A stretch of 64,000 nucleotides of DNA from Sinorhizobium sp. 6-70. GTDB lineage: Bacteria > Pseudomonadota > Alphaproteobacteria > Rhizobiales > Rhizobiaceae. The position numbers and the translations under genes were made by a program. Location: the NCBI RefSeq assembly GCF_030124375.1, contig NZ_JASKLS010000013.1:1-64000 (forward strand). The letters are read 5' to 3'. Below the pieces are notes generated by a model, which was not told the origin of the DNA, ran no database searches, and saw only the letters and a program-made list of their open reading frames with translations. Below, one piece after another: positions 34,582 to 43,234 of this stretch; positions within the stretch are counted from its first letter, which is position 1; every line of letters starts with the position of its first letter.

Positions 34582-35570
34582 TGGCAGAGATCACGATCAC
34601 TCCGAGGGCGCGCGCGGGCGGCATCCGCAAGCTTCTGGAGCGCTATCCCTTTCTGCCGGCGCTCTTGATCGTCGTGGGCCTCCTGTTGCTCAACGGCGTC
34701 TTTTCGCCGAATAGCCTCAGCTACCGGTCGCTGACGGGGCTGCTCAGCACCTACATGGCGCTGATCCTGCTCGCGATCGCCCAGACCTATGTCGTCTATG
34801 CCGGTGATATCGATCTTTCCGCAGGCTCGATCCTGTCGCTCGTCAACGTCGCGATCGTCGTCCTGATGGAGCGATGGGGGGGCGGGGGCGGCGCCGTGCT
34901 GCTCGCCCTTGCCCTCGGCCTTCTGCTGGGGCTCGCCTGCGGCCTCCTGAACGGCATCGTCGTCGCCGCATTGCGGCTGCAGGCGATTGTTGCGACGTTC
35001 GCAACGAGCATTTTCTTCACCGGCTTCGCCCTCTATATCCTTCCCGTTGCCGGCACGCCGGCGCCGGCGCTGTTCTGGCGGACCTATGGCGGCCGGCTGC
35101 TCGGCGTGCCCTTCGCCTTCTATATCCTGGCGGCGCTCACCGCCGTGCTCCTGGTGCTCAGCCGCACGCGCCTCGTCACGCAGTTGCTCGCCGTCGGCGA
35201 CGACCAGCAGGCGGCCTACCAGACCGGGCTGCCGGTCGTGCCCATACGGATCAAGGGCTACCTTCTCTGTGGGCTTTTCTCCGCACTTGCCGCCTTCTGC
35301 ATCACCGGCGACACGGCGAGCGGCGACCCCTTGGTCGGCGGCAAGATGACGCTCTACAGCGTCGCCGCCGTGGTGCTCGGCGGCAGCGCGCTTTCCGGCG
35401 GCTGGGGAACGGTGGTCGGATCGGCTCTTGGCGCGCTGACGATCGGTCTCATCAACTCGGTCGTCTTCTTCATGGGCACGCCGTCGGAATGGCAGAATTT
35501 CGTTCAAGGCTTCGCTATTCTCGTCGTGCTGATGGCCGGCGTGCTGGCAGGCAGGAGGGCGCGCGCATGA
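34581..35570 (+). CDS. Ribose-type sugar ABC importer, permease 1
   Basis: 329 residues from ATG 34581, overlapping the ATPase stop by one base (GTG 34578 is the alternative). RbsC-class membrane protein with about nine to ten hydrophobic segments and the conserved GDIDLSAGSILSLVNV motif (usual form GGIDLSVG). Partner of the next permease. Confidence 0.92.
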   Translation: MAEITITPRARAGGIRKLLERYPFLPALLIVVGLLLLNGVFSPNSLSYRSLTGLLSTYMALILLAIAQTYVVYAGDIDLSAGSILSLVNVAIVVLMERWGGGGGAVLLALALGLLLGLACGLLNGIVVAALRLQAIVATFATSIFFTGFALYILPVAGTPAPALFWRTYGGRLLGVPFAFYILAALTAVLLVLSRTRLVTQLLAVGDDQQAAYQTGLPVVPIRIKGYLLCGLFSALAAFCITGDTASGDPLVGGKMTLYSVAAVVLGGSALSGGWGTVVGSALGALTIGLINSVVFFMGTPSEWQNFVQGFAILVVLMAGVLAGRRARA

Positions 35571-36523
35571 GCCGGATCCTCACTGTCATCCGCCAGCCGC
35601 TCGTCGTCGCGCTCGTGCTGATCGCGGCTCTCCTCTACCTCGGGCAAGCGCTATCGCCCGGCTTTGCCTCCGGCGGACAGGTCCTGAGGCTGCTGATCGT
35701 CGCCTCGCTCCTCGGCATCGTCGCGGCGGGCCAGAACGTCGTCATTCTCGGCGGGCGCGAGGGCATCGACCTCTCCGTCGGCGGCGTCGTTTCGCTTTCG
35801 GCGATCATCGCCGGCAACGTCATGAACGGGGCAGACAGCGGTATTGTGCCGGCGATCCTCGCGTGCCTCGCCGCCGGCGCCTTCTTCGGTCTGCTCAACG
35901 GACTGGGCGTGACGCTCCTGCGCATCCCGCCTCTCGTCATGACGCTCGGCATGCTCGGCGTCCTCCAGGGGCTGCTCGTCGTCATCCGCATGGGCATCCC
36001 TTCCGGCCGCGCCGCGCCGGGCCTTTCAAGCTTCGTCACGCAGCCGCTCGTCGGCGGCATTCCCGGTATCATCTGGCTGTGGATCGCCATCGGCCTCATC
36101 ATGGCCTTCATGCTCCACCGCACGGTTTTCGGCCATCGCATCTATGCCATCGGCTCGAACGAGCATGCGGCCTACATGGCCGGCGTCCCCGTCCGGGTCA
36201 TGCGCATCGCGCTCTTCATCATTTCCGGCATGTTCGCCGCGGTCGCCGGCCTCTGTTTGCTCGGCTATTCCGGCTCGTCCTTCGCCAATGTCGGCGAGCA
36301 GTACACGCTTCCGTCGATCATCGCGGTCGTCTTCGGCGGCACCTCGCTTGCCGGCGGCAGGGGCGGCTATACCGGCACCATGGCCGGCGCGATCCTGCTC
36401 GTCATCCTTCAGAGCATCCTGACCACGGTGAATATCGACGAATCCGGACGGCAGATGGTGTTCGGGGCGACGCTGCTCCTGCTCATGATGTTCTATGGTC
36501 GGGGTCGGGCGATGCGTGCATGA
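35567..36523 (+). CDS. Ribose-type sugar ABC importer, permease 2
   Basis: 318 residues from ATG 35567, overlapping permease 1 by four bases. RbsC-class membrane protein with the standard GGREGIDLSVGGVVSL motif, and GTSLAGGRGG near the C-terminus. The longer open frame upstream is a shadow of permease 1. The stop overlaps the start of the LacI gene. Confidence 0.92.
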   Translation: MSRILTVIRQPLVVALVLIAALLYLGQALSPGFASGGQVLRLLIVASLLGIVAAGQNVVILGGREGIDLSVGGVVSLSAIIAGNVMNGADSGIVPAILACLAAGAFFGLLNGLGVTLLRIPPLVMTLGMLGVLQGLLVVIRMGIPSGRAAPGLSSFVTQPLVGGIPGIIWLWIAIGLIMAFMLHRTVFGHRIYAIGSNEHAAYMAGVPVRVMRIALFIISGMFAAVAGLCLLGYSGSSFANVGEQYTLPSIIAVVFGGTSLAGGRGGYTGTMAGAILLVILQSILTTVNIDESGRQMVFGATLLLLMMFYGRGRAMRA

Positions 36524-37539
36524 GAGAGCGGCCGAAGATCAAGGATATCGCCGAGCGGGCGGGCGTGTCGGTTGCGACGGTGTCGCGTGCGCTCAGCGAC
36601 TCGGCGCTGGTAAGCGCCGAGACGCGCCAGCGCATCCATGATCTCGCGCGCGAACTCAACTATCGACCCAATGTCAGCGCCCGGAACCTGAGGACCCGCA
36701 GGTCCATGTCGGTGCTGCTCGTCGTGCGCGACGTCGGCAATCCCTTCTACCTCGACATCCTGAAAGGCGTCGAAACGACGGCGCGGGACGCCGGCTATTC
36801 CGTGCTGATGGGCAACACCGAAAGCGATCCGGCCCGAGAGATTGAGTATTTCAACATGCTGCGCGACGGCCATGCCGACGGCATGATCCTGATGACCGGA
36901 AAGCTTCCGCCGGCCGGCGGAAGCTGGACCGGTGCACCGACCCGCCTGCCAGTGGTCGTGGCGCTCGAGATCATCGAGGGCGCAGGCCTGCCGCATGTGC
37001 AGGTGGACAATTTCGGCGCCGCGCGGGAAGCGGTGGAGCACCTCATCTCGATCGGCCATCGGCGCATTGCCCATATCAGCGGACCATTGCCGGAACTGAT
37101 GAGCCTTCACAGGCGCGAGGGCTATCGCGAGGCCATGCGCAATGCCGGGCTCGACGTGCCGGAAGCCTACGAAGTTCGCGGCGACTTTCTGCTCGAAAGC
37201 GGGCAGGAATGCTGCCGCAAGCTTTTCACCCTGCCGGAGCCGCCGACCGCGCTTTTCGTTGCCAACGACGAAATGGCCTATGGCGCGGCATACGAACTGC
37301 GCCGCATGGGGCGCGATGTGCCTGGCGACGTGTCGGTTGTCGGTTTCGACGATCTCTATCTGAGCAAGGCCTTCTACCCGCCGCTGACGACCGTCAGCCA
37401 GCCGCGTGCCGAGATCGGACATGTCGCCATGGAACTGCTTCTTAAGGTCGTGTCCGGCGCCGAGATCGATTGCGACGAACCGATCGTCCTTCCGACTGTC
37501 TTGCACATTCGGGGAAGTACGGCTCCGCCGCGGGAATGA
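36520..37539 (+). CDS. LacI-family transcriptional regulator
   Basis: 339 residues from ATG 36520, overlapping the permease stop by four bases. The N-terminal LacI helix-turn-helix (IKDIAERAGVSVATVSRALS) and hinge (YRPNVSARNLRTRRS) are followed by a sugar-binding-protein-like effector domain (VSVVGFDD near the end). It most likely represses the operon from the palindrome at 31925-31938 and is relieved by the imported sugar or a product. Confidence 0.94.
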   Translation: MRERPKIKDIAERAGVSVATVSRALSDSALVSAETRQRIHDLARELNYRPNVSARNLRTRRSMSVLLVVRDVGNPFYLDILKGVETTARDAGYSVLMGNTESDPAREIEYFNMLRDGHADGMILMTGKLPPAGGSWTGAPTRLPVVVALEIIEGAGLPHVQVDNFGAAREAVEHLISIGHRRIAHISGPLPELMSLHRREGYREAMRNAGLDVPEAYEVRGDFLLESGQECCRKLFTLPEPPTALFVANDEMAYGAAYELRRMGRDVPGDVSVVGFDDLYLSKAFYPPLTTVSQPRAEIGHVAMELLLKVVSGAEIDCDEPIVLPTVLHIRGSTAPPRE

Positions 37540-37602
37540 CAAACACGCGCGGAACTGTGGTGCGCTCACATTCCGTTCCGAACACAAATTCAGGAGGAGA
37601 GA

Positions 37603-38847
37603 ATGACTGAACTGCCAAGCCAGACATTGCGCGTCGGCTTCGTCGGAACCGGCTTCATCGCGCATTTCCACCTGAAATCGCTGGTCGGCGTGCGCAATGT
37701 CGAGGTGACGGGCGCCTTCAGCCCCACGGCCGAACACCGCGCACGGTTTGCCAGAGAGGTCGAGGCGCTTGAGCTTGGGACCTGCCGGGCGCATGACAGC
37801 CTCGAATCGCTCGTGACCGCCGAGGATGTCGACGCGATCTGGATTCTCTCGCCGAACTATACGCGGATCGAGGTGATGCGGACGCTGACCGCGGCGATCA
37901 AGGCAGGGCGCAGCAAGATCTTCGCCGTCGCCTGCGAGAAGCCGCTCGCGCGCACCGTCGCCGAAGCGCGCGAAATGCTGCGGCTGGCGCAAGACGCCGG
38001 CCTCAACCACGGCTATCTGGAAAACCAGGTCTTCTCGACACCGGTCCTGCGCGGCAAGGAGATCATCTGGCGCCGCGCGGCGTCGACCACCGGGCGGCCC
38101 TATCTCGCACGCGCCGCGGAAGAACATTCCGGCCCGCACGAACCCTGGTTCTGGCAGGGCGACAAACAGGGCGGCGGGGTGCTCTCCGACATGATGAGCC
38201 ACAGCGTCGAGGTGGCGCGTCATCTGCTGACGGCGCCGGGGGCGCCACGCAACTCACTGAAGGTGAAGGCGGTCAACGGTACGGTTGCGAACCTCAAATG
38301 GACCCAGCCCGGATATGCCGATGAGCTCAGCAAGCGCTTCGGAAAGGCGGTCGACTACCGCAGGCGTCCCGCGGAGGATTTTGCCCGAGCGACCGTCACG
38401 CTCGAGGACGAGGACGGTAACGAGCTGATGATCGAGGCGACCACCTCCTGGGCCTATGTCGGCGCCGGCTTACGCATCCAGCTCGAACTCCTGGGGCCGG
38501 AATATGCGCTGGAATACAATTCGCTTGGAACCGGCTTGAAGATCTTCCTGTCGCGCGAGGTCAAGGGGTCCGAGGGCGAGGATCTCGTCGAAAAGCAGAA
38601 TGCCGAGCAGGGGCTGATGCCGGTGCTGGACGACGAGGCTGGCGTCTATGGCTACACGGACGAAAACCGGCACATGGTCGAGTGTTTCCGCAAGGGCGTG
38701 AAGCCGCTCGAAACCTTCGAGGACGGCCTCGCCGTGGTCGAGATCCTGATGGGTCTCTATCGGTCGGCCGAGATCGGCGCGACACTCATGTTTCCGGCGC
38801 CGGAGCTGGAAGACTACGTTCCGGTCGTGGCGCGCACGGGCGCGTGA
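37603..38847 (+). CDS. Gfo/Idh/MocA-family oxidoreductase
   Basis: 414 residues. Rossmann motif VGFVGTGFIAHFHL at the N-terminus, the EKPLART catalytic-Lys motif (EKP) at about residue 117, and a C-terminal alpha/beta domain. Members oxidise or reduce sugars and inositols with NAD(P). AGGAGG lies about 10 bases before ATG 37603. In the operon after the LacI gene, it probably performs the first oxidation of the imported sugar; the substrate is unknown. Confidence 0.9.
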   Translation: MTELPSQTLRVGFVGTGFIAHFHLKSLVGVRNVEVTGAFSPTAEHRARFAREVEALELGTCRAHDSLESLVTAEDVDAIWILSPNYTRIEVMRTLTAAIKAGRSKIFAVACEKPLARTVAEAREMLRLAQDAGLNHGYLENQVFSTPVLRGKEIIWRRAASTTGRPYLARAAEEHSGPHEPWFWQGDKQGGGVLSDMMSHSVEVARHLLTAPGAPRNSLKVKAVNGTVANLKWTQPGYADELSKRFGKAVDYRRRPAEDFARATVTLEDEDGNELMIEATTSWAYVGAGLRIQLELLGPEYALEYNSLGTGLKIFLSREVKGSEGEDLVEKQNAEQGLMPVLDDEAGVYGYTDENRHMVECFRKGVKPLETFEDGLAVVEILMGLYRSAEIGATLMFPAPELEDYVPVVARTGA

Positions 38848-38905
38848 CCGATCCAGCGCCCTTTCGGTGTCGCCTCCGACGGCAGGTCTGGTTATAGTCC
38901 GCGCC

Positions 38906-38935
38906 GCGCTGCGCGTCTTGCCAGACGCGCAGCGC
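38906..38935. repeat. Short palindrome of the mosaic type (13-bp stem)
   Basis: GCGCTGCGCGTCT (38906-38918) pairs with AGACGCGCAGCGC (38923-38935), loop TGCC. It looks like the core hairpin of the AGACGCGC mosaic elements. It lies in the gap between the Gfo/Idh and SDR genes. Confidence 0.65.
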
Positions 38936-38969
38936 ATGCGTGATCCGGGAATACCCACGGGAGGAGAAT

Positions 38970-39020
38970 ATGATGCAGAGGAACACGGCCAACCAGTCTG
39001 GGGGAGCGCGGACATGCTGA
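38970..39020 (+). CDS. Possible 16-residue leader peptide overlapping the SDR start
   Basis: ATGATG at 38970 follows a strong GGGAGGAG and opens a 16-codon frame (MMQRNTANQSGGARTC) whose TGA at 39018-39020 overlaps the ATG of the SDR gene (39014). The arrangement would couple translation of the SDR to this leader. The peptide itself has no recognisable function, and the site could simply be a fortuitous ribosome site. Confidence 0.3.
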   Translation: MMQRNTANQSGGARTC

Positions 39021-39781
39021 TCCGGGACAAGGTCTTTCTGGTGACCGGCGCCGGGTCGGGGCTCGGAGCCGCCGTCGCGCGCGCCCTTGTGGCCGATGGC
39101 GCCTCTGTCGTTGTCGCCGATGTCAATGCCGACACGGGTTCGGCGATGGCCGCCGAGCTCGGCGTAAAGGCGCGCTTCGTGCCGACGGACGTGACGAGCG
39201 AGGCGGAGGGCGAGGCGGCGGTTGCTGTCGCGCTTGAGAGCTTCGGCCATCTCCATGGGCTGGTGAACTGCGCCGGCATCGCGCCTGGCGAAAAAGTGCT
39301 CGGACGCGACGGTCCGCATCGCCTCGAAAGCTTCACGCGGGCGATCGGCATCAATCTCGTCGGCACCTTCAACATGATCCGCCTTGCCGCCGCGGCGATC
39401 GCGAAGGAAGAGCCGGATGACGGCGGCGCCCGCGGCGTCATCATCAACACGGCCTCGGTTGCCGCATTCGACGGGCAGATCGGCCAGGCGGCCTATTCAG
39501 CCTCGAAAGGCGGCGTCGTGGCGATGACGCTGCCGATCGCGCGCGAGCTCGCGCGCTTCGGCATCCGCGTCGTCTCGATCGCACCGGGCATCTTCGAAAC
39601 GCCGATGATGGCCGGCATGCCGCAGGAGGTGCAGGATTCGCTCGGCAAGAGCGTGCCCTTCCCGCCGCGCCTCGGCCGCCCGGCAGAATATGCCGCGCTC
39701 GTCCGGCATATCTGCGAGAACGACATGCTGAACGGCGAGGTCATCCGCCTCGACGGCGCGTTGCGGATGGGGGCGCGATAG
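39014..39781 (+). CDS. Short-chain dehydrogenase/reductase
   Basis: 255 residues from ATG 39014, preceded by GGGGGAG. NAD-binding motif VTGAGSGLGAAVA (residues 9-21), DVNAD acidic turn favouring NAD(H), catalytic NTASVAA and YSASKGG. It is closest in style to 3-hydroxyacyl-CoA/17-beta-hydroxysteroid-type SDRs (IAPGIFETPMM). Its place at the end of the LacI-controlled sugar operon suggests a sugar or polyol dehydrogenase. The frame is open upstream to about 38867, but only the start at 39014 gives the family N-terminus. Confidence 0.9.
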   Translation: MLIRDKVFLVTGAGSGLGAAVARALVADGASVVVADVNADTGSAMAAELGVKARFVPTDVTSEAEGEAAVAVALESFGHLHGLVNCAGIAPGEKVLGRDGPHRLESFTRAIGINLVGTFNMIRLAAAAIAKEEPDDGGARGVIINTASVAAFDGQIGQAAYSASKGGVVAMTLPIARELARFGIRVVSIAPGIFETPMMAGMPQEVQDSLGKSVPFPPRLGRPAEYAALVRHICENDMLNGEVIRLDGALRMGAR

Positions 39782-39995
39782 GCGGACCCACGAGAGGGCA
39801 ATCGGTGTGGCTTCCGGTGCTGCATGCGCCGCACGGGTCCCGCGTTCGTCTCGCTGCAACAAATGACCACGCGAGAGCGCGTTGCGATTGCGAGCATGCA
39901 GCATTCTGCCTAAACTCTCCTTTCGATGCGGCATCATCAGGCTTTACCGCCGCCCACCGGTCATTTTCCACCTCAACTGATAAGGAGCGTTTGCC

Positions 39996-40289
39996 ATGAA
40001 GACGGACGGCGAAGAACTGATCAGGAAGCGGGCCTATGAGCTGTGGGAGAGAGCGGGGCGACCGGAGGGCGACGGCCTCAAGCACTGGTTAGAGGCCGCA
40101 GAAGAGATTCAGTCCGCAAGGATCGATCGGGGCGGAGAGCGGGAGAATGGCGCGCTTTCTGGTGACCCTATTGTATCTGCAGACCCTTCTGAAGGCAAAA
40201 AACCGAGGAAATCCGCGGCAAGGAAGCAGCAAGACGATGCAAAGCCGAAAAAGAACACTGCCTCCAAAGCTCGCAGCAAAAAAAGCTAA
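39996..40289 (+). CDS. DUF2934 family small protein
   Basis: 97 residues; TAAGGAG lies eight bases before ATG 39996. Residues 8-40 (IRKRAYELWERAGRPEGDGLKHWLEAAEEI) match the DUF2934 motif common in Rhizobiales, and a Lys-rich low-complexity tail follows (KPRKSAARKQQDDAKPKK). The function is unknown; paralogues are many and often stress-related. It is followed by two palindromic elements before the convergent cyclo-ligase gene. Confidence 0.85.
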   Translation: MKTDGEELIRKRAYELWERAGRPEGDGLKHWLEAAEEIQSARIDRGGERENGALSGDPIVSADPSEGKKPRKSAARKQQDDAKPKKNTASKARSKKS

Positions 40290-40306
40290 CGGACCGAGAG
40301 CCGCTG

Positions 40307-40400
40307 GATCACGATGATCTTAGGTCGAGTCGACCTGAGATCACGGACGTGATCGGTTTCCAACGAATCGAGACGCGGGATGCGGGCGGAAAACGGGGCT
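40307..40400. repeat. Palindromic mosaic elements between convergent genes
   Basis: 40307-40354 is a GGTCGA(G/T)TCGACC-type element with outer GATCACG/CGTGATC, a copy of the one at 6719. From about 40370 a degenerate RIME-like half (GACGCGGGATGCGGGCGGAA) follows. The rest up to 40518 shows nothing recognisable. Confidence 0.65.
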
Positions 40401-40518
40401 CGCGCCTGCGTTAGCGACGGTGCAACGACGTCTGCATCGCTTCCGGCAGCAGATGCCTGGAGCGTTGAGCGGTGCGGCTGTTTCTGCGGAATCGAATGAC
40501 CGCAAAGGTCGTCGGAAT

Positions 40519-41199
40519 TCAATACACCCCTCGATAACGATCCGCCCCCGATTCGGTCACCACGACGTCCATTCGGATATCATGCCCCTGAGGGTAAATG
40601 GTCGGTATTCTTGACTGCGCGAAACCGACGCCCAGCACGCGGCCCTTCGCCGCCATTCTGGCCAATGTCCGGTCGTAATAGCCCCCGCCATAACCCAGCC
40701 GATAGCACGATGGGTCAAAGCCCACGACTGGGGCAACGACTATATCGGGGGTGCAGGAAGCATGTTCGGCCGGAACGGGTATGTTCCAGATGCCACGGAC
40801 GAGCTTGTCGCCCGGTCGCCAGGCGTGAAACTCCAGAGGTTGTCCCTTCTCGACCACGACCGGAAGCGCACATTGGCCGCCGTCATCGGCTATTTGTCGC
40901 ATCAGCGGCCTCAAATCGGGCTCACCGCGAAACGGCCAGTAGACGCTGACGACGAGGCCGCGCACGTCTCCGATTTCGGCATGTAGGCGGCTGACGATTT
41001 GCGCTTCGCAGCCAGCCCGAACGTCGGGCGACATCGCCAAACGTTGTGCGATGAGGCGAGCCCGCTCGCTTGTCCGCCACCGCTTCACATCTATGCACAT
41101 CCCCGGATCGGACGGCAGGCCCGCATAGGCCGGGTCGATTTCGTGCATGAAGCAAGGCGGCGAGGCAAAAGTCGGCGGAATATCATCGTCGATGTCCAT
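40519..41199 (-). CDS. 5-formyltetrahydrofolate cyclo-ligase
   Basis: 226 residues. It converts 5-formyl-THF to 5,10-methenyl-THF with ATP in the cytosol. The family C-terminal motif RLGYGGGYYDRTLARM (about 165-180) and the N-terminal R-rich substrate region are present. The first 35 residues, rich in Pro and acidic residues, extend beyond the usual 190-residue family length, so a later start is possible. It follows the MetB-like gene on the minus strand with a 28-base gap, a plausible one-carbon/methionine pairing. Confidence 0.92.
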   Translation of the reverse strand: MDIDDDIPPTFASPPCFMHEIDPAYAGLPSDPGMCIDVKRWRTSERARLIAQRLAMSPDVRAGCEAQIVSRLHAEIGDVRGLVVSVYWPFRGEPDLRPLMRQIADDGGQCALPVVVEKGQPLEFHAWRPGDKLVRGIWNIPVPAEHASCTPDIVVAPVVGFDPSCYRLGYGGGYYDRTLARMAAKGRVLGVGFAQSRIPTIYPQGHDIRMDVVVTESGADRYRGVY

Positions 41200-41227
41200 T
41201 CCCGTTACCTCCTTGATCGACCTTCGC

Positions 41228-42394
41228 TCAACAGGCTTTCAATCCGGCTTCAAGCCCTTCCAGAAGATCGTCGATGTGTTCCAGCCCGACCGAAAGTCTC
41301 AGAAGGTCGTCGCGAATGCCCGCCCGCGCCCTGGCTTCGGCACCCATGTCGACATGGGTCATGGTGGCCGGATGCGCCACAAGACTTTCGACCCCTCCAA
41401 GCGACTCGGCCAACGTGATGCACCCGACGTGGGCGAGGAATTGCCGAACGGCCGAGACGCCGCCTTCGAGTTCAAAACTCATCATGGCGCCAAAGCCGCG
41501 CTGCTGCCGCTTTGCGACTTCGTGGTCAGCATGACCCGGAAGTCCTGGGTAGTGGACGCGGCGGACGGCAGGGTGCGCGTCGAGATACTCGGCGATGTTC
41601 ATGGCGTTGCGTTCTTGCATGGACATTCGCGCAAACAAGGTTCTGAGCCCGCGCAACGTCAGCCAGGCATCAAAAGGTGCCGCAATTGCTCCGGTGACAT
41701 TGGACCAGCGCTTGAGATCATGAGCTTCGCGTGGATCGGCAGCGATCACCGCCCCGGCGATAACATCCGAATGTCCGTTCAGGAATTTGGTCGCCGAGTG
41801 AATGACATAATCGGCTCCGAGAGAGAGCGGCTGCTGGAGGGCGGGAGAAAGAAACGTGTTGTCGACAGCGACAGCAGCGCCGGCCGCCTTGGCGAGATCG
41901 GACAAGCGGGCAATGTCAACGACGCGCATCAAAGGATTGCTGGGGCTCTCGATCAGGACGAGCGCCGGAACATCCGACAGCGCGGCCTGAAATCCGCCGA
42001 GATCCGTCTGATCGGTCAGGCGGAGCGTGAAGTGCCCCAGATCTGCACGCGCTTTCAACAGGCGCAGCGTGCCGCCATAGCAATCGTGGGGCGCCAGCAC
42101 GAGATCGTTTCGCCTCAGACGGCCCAGCAAGAGATCGAGCGCGGCCATGCCGCTCGGCGTGACAACCGCGCCGGCGCCTCCCTCAAGCTTCGCAAGCGCT
42201 TCCGCCAGCAGATCACGTGTAGGATTTCCACAACGGCCATAGTCATAGGCGCGCGGCGCGTCGAAGCCGGCAAACTCGTAGGTGCTGGACAGGTATATGG
42301 GTGGCACCACGGAGCCGAATGCCGCGTCGGTCGCAACCCCGTAGGCTGCGGCCGTTGTCTCCGCTTTGGCAGATCTGGATTTTCGCTCGAGCAT
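41228..42394 (-). CDS. metB: Cystathionine gamma-synthase-like PLP enzyme
   Basis: 388 residues of the Cys/Met-metabolism PLP family (fold type I). The PLP Lys is in SATKFLNGHSD, and YGRCGNPTRDLL, SPSNPLMRVVDI and the C-terminal SLGGVESLVAHPATMTH are family hallmarks. The SATKFLNGHSDV segment resembles MetB, which makes cystathionine from an acylated homoserine and cysteine, but gamma-lyase or sulfhydrylase activity cannot be excluded. It probably forms a transcript with the cyclo-ligase. Confidence 0.87.
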   Translation of the reverse strand: MLERKSRSAKAETTAAAYGVATDAAFGSVVPPIYLSSTYEFAGFDAPRAYDYGRCGNPTRDLLAEALAKLEGGAGAVVTPSGMAALDLLLGRLRRNDLVLAPHDCYGGTLRLLKARADLGHFTLRLTDQTDLGGFQAALSDVPALVLIESPSNPLMRVVDIARLSDLAKAAGAAVAVDNTFLSPALQQPLSLGADYVIHSATKFLNGHSDVIAGAVIAADPREAHDLKRWSNVTGAIAAPFDAWLTLRGLRTLFARMSMQERNAMNIAEYLDAHPAVRRVHYPGLPGHADHEVAKRQQRGFGAMMSFELEGGVSAVRQFLAHVGCITLAESLGGVESLVAHPATMTHVDMGAEARARAGIRDDLLRLSVGLEHIDDLLEGLEAGLKAC

Positions 42395-42447
42395 CAGCGG
42401 TAGCGCCTTTCATTCAGATGGCATCAAAGTTGAGTGGCTGGTCAGGG

Positions 42448-43077
42448 CTAATCGAGGGACGTCAGTCTCAGATACGGCTTCAACTTCCGGAAACCCTGAG
42501 GAAACAGGCGAGCCGCCTCCTCATCGGAAAGCTTGGGAGAGATCACGACCTCGTCACCCGAGTTCCAGTTTACCGGCGTCGAAACGCCACGGCTTGCCGT
42601 CAATTGCAGACTGTCGATCGCGCGGAGGATTTCCTGGAAGTTTCGGCCGGTGCTCGGAGGATAGGTCAGTATGAGCCGAATCTTTCGTGCGGGGTCGATG
42701 ACGAACACGGCTCTTACGGTGAGATTAGGGTCGCTTTCCGGATGTATCATGCCGTAGAGGCCCGCCACATTTGCTTCGGCATCCGCGATCATCGGGAAAT
42801 CCGGCGAATGGCCTTGCGTTTCGGCGATATCCTCTTCCCATTTGCGGTGGGATTCGACCGGATCGACCGAAAGCCCGATGACCTTCACATTCCGCTTGTC
42901 CCACTCCGGACGCAGCCGCGCGACCTCACCCAGCTCCGTAGTGCAGACCGGCGTGAAGTTGCGGGGATGACTGAACAATACGCCCCAACTTTCTCCCAGC
43001 CATTCGTGGAAGCGAATGTTGCCGTGGGTGCTTTCCTGTTCGAAATCCGGTGCGGTTTGGCCGATCTGAAGAAACAT
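42448..43077 (-). CDS. 1-Cys peroxiredoxin (Prx6 type)
   Basis: 209 residues from ATG 43077 (start MFLQIGQTAPDF, preceded by GAGGAA); an upstream in-frame start is less likely. The only cysteine is the peroxidatic C45 in NFTPVCTTELG, followed by the long C-terminal domain of the Prx6 class. It reduces hydrogen peroxide and alkyl hydroperoxides with an external thiol. It is divergent from a LysR gene that probably controls it. Confidence 0.95.
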   Translation of the reverse strand: MFLQIGQTAPDFEQESTHGNIRFHEWLGESWGVLFSHPRNFTPVCTTELGEVARLRPEWDKRNVKVIGLSVDPVESHRKWEEDIAETQGHSPDFPMIADAEANVAGLYGMIHPESDPNLTVRAVFVIDPARKIRLILTYPPSTGRNFQEILRAIDSLQLTASRGVSTPVNWNSGDEVVISPKLSDEEAARLFPQGFRKLKPYLRLTSLD

Positions 43078-43234
43078 GGGAATTCCTCGCGTTGCTCGAT
43101 AGCAAAATGGCAACGTCGGTTTCCGCTGACAAACGAATTGAATTGCGGTTTAACCGCAAATATTCTGCGCTTATTCTGATGGGCTGTTGGTAGCAAGCCG
43201 TCAAAAGGGCTGACGCTGTTTAAGTGGGGCGGAG

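Noticed and set aside
34874..35566. Upstream extension of the second sugar permease frame
   Set aside because: Shadow of permease 1; the conserved start MSRILTVIRQP is at 35567.
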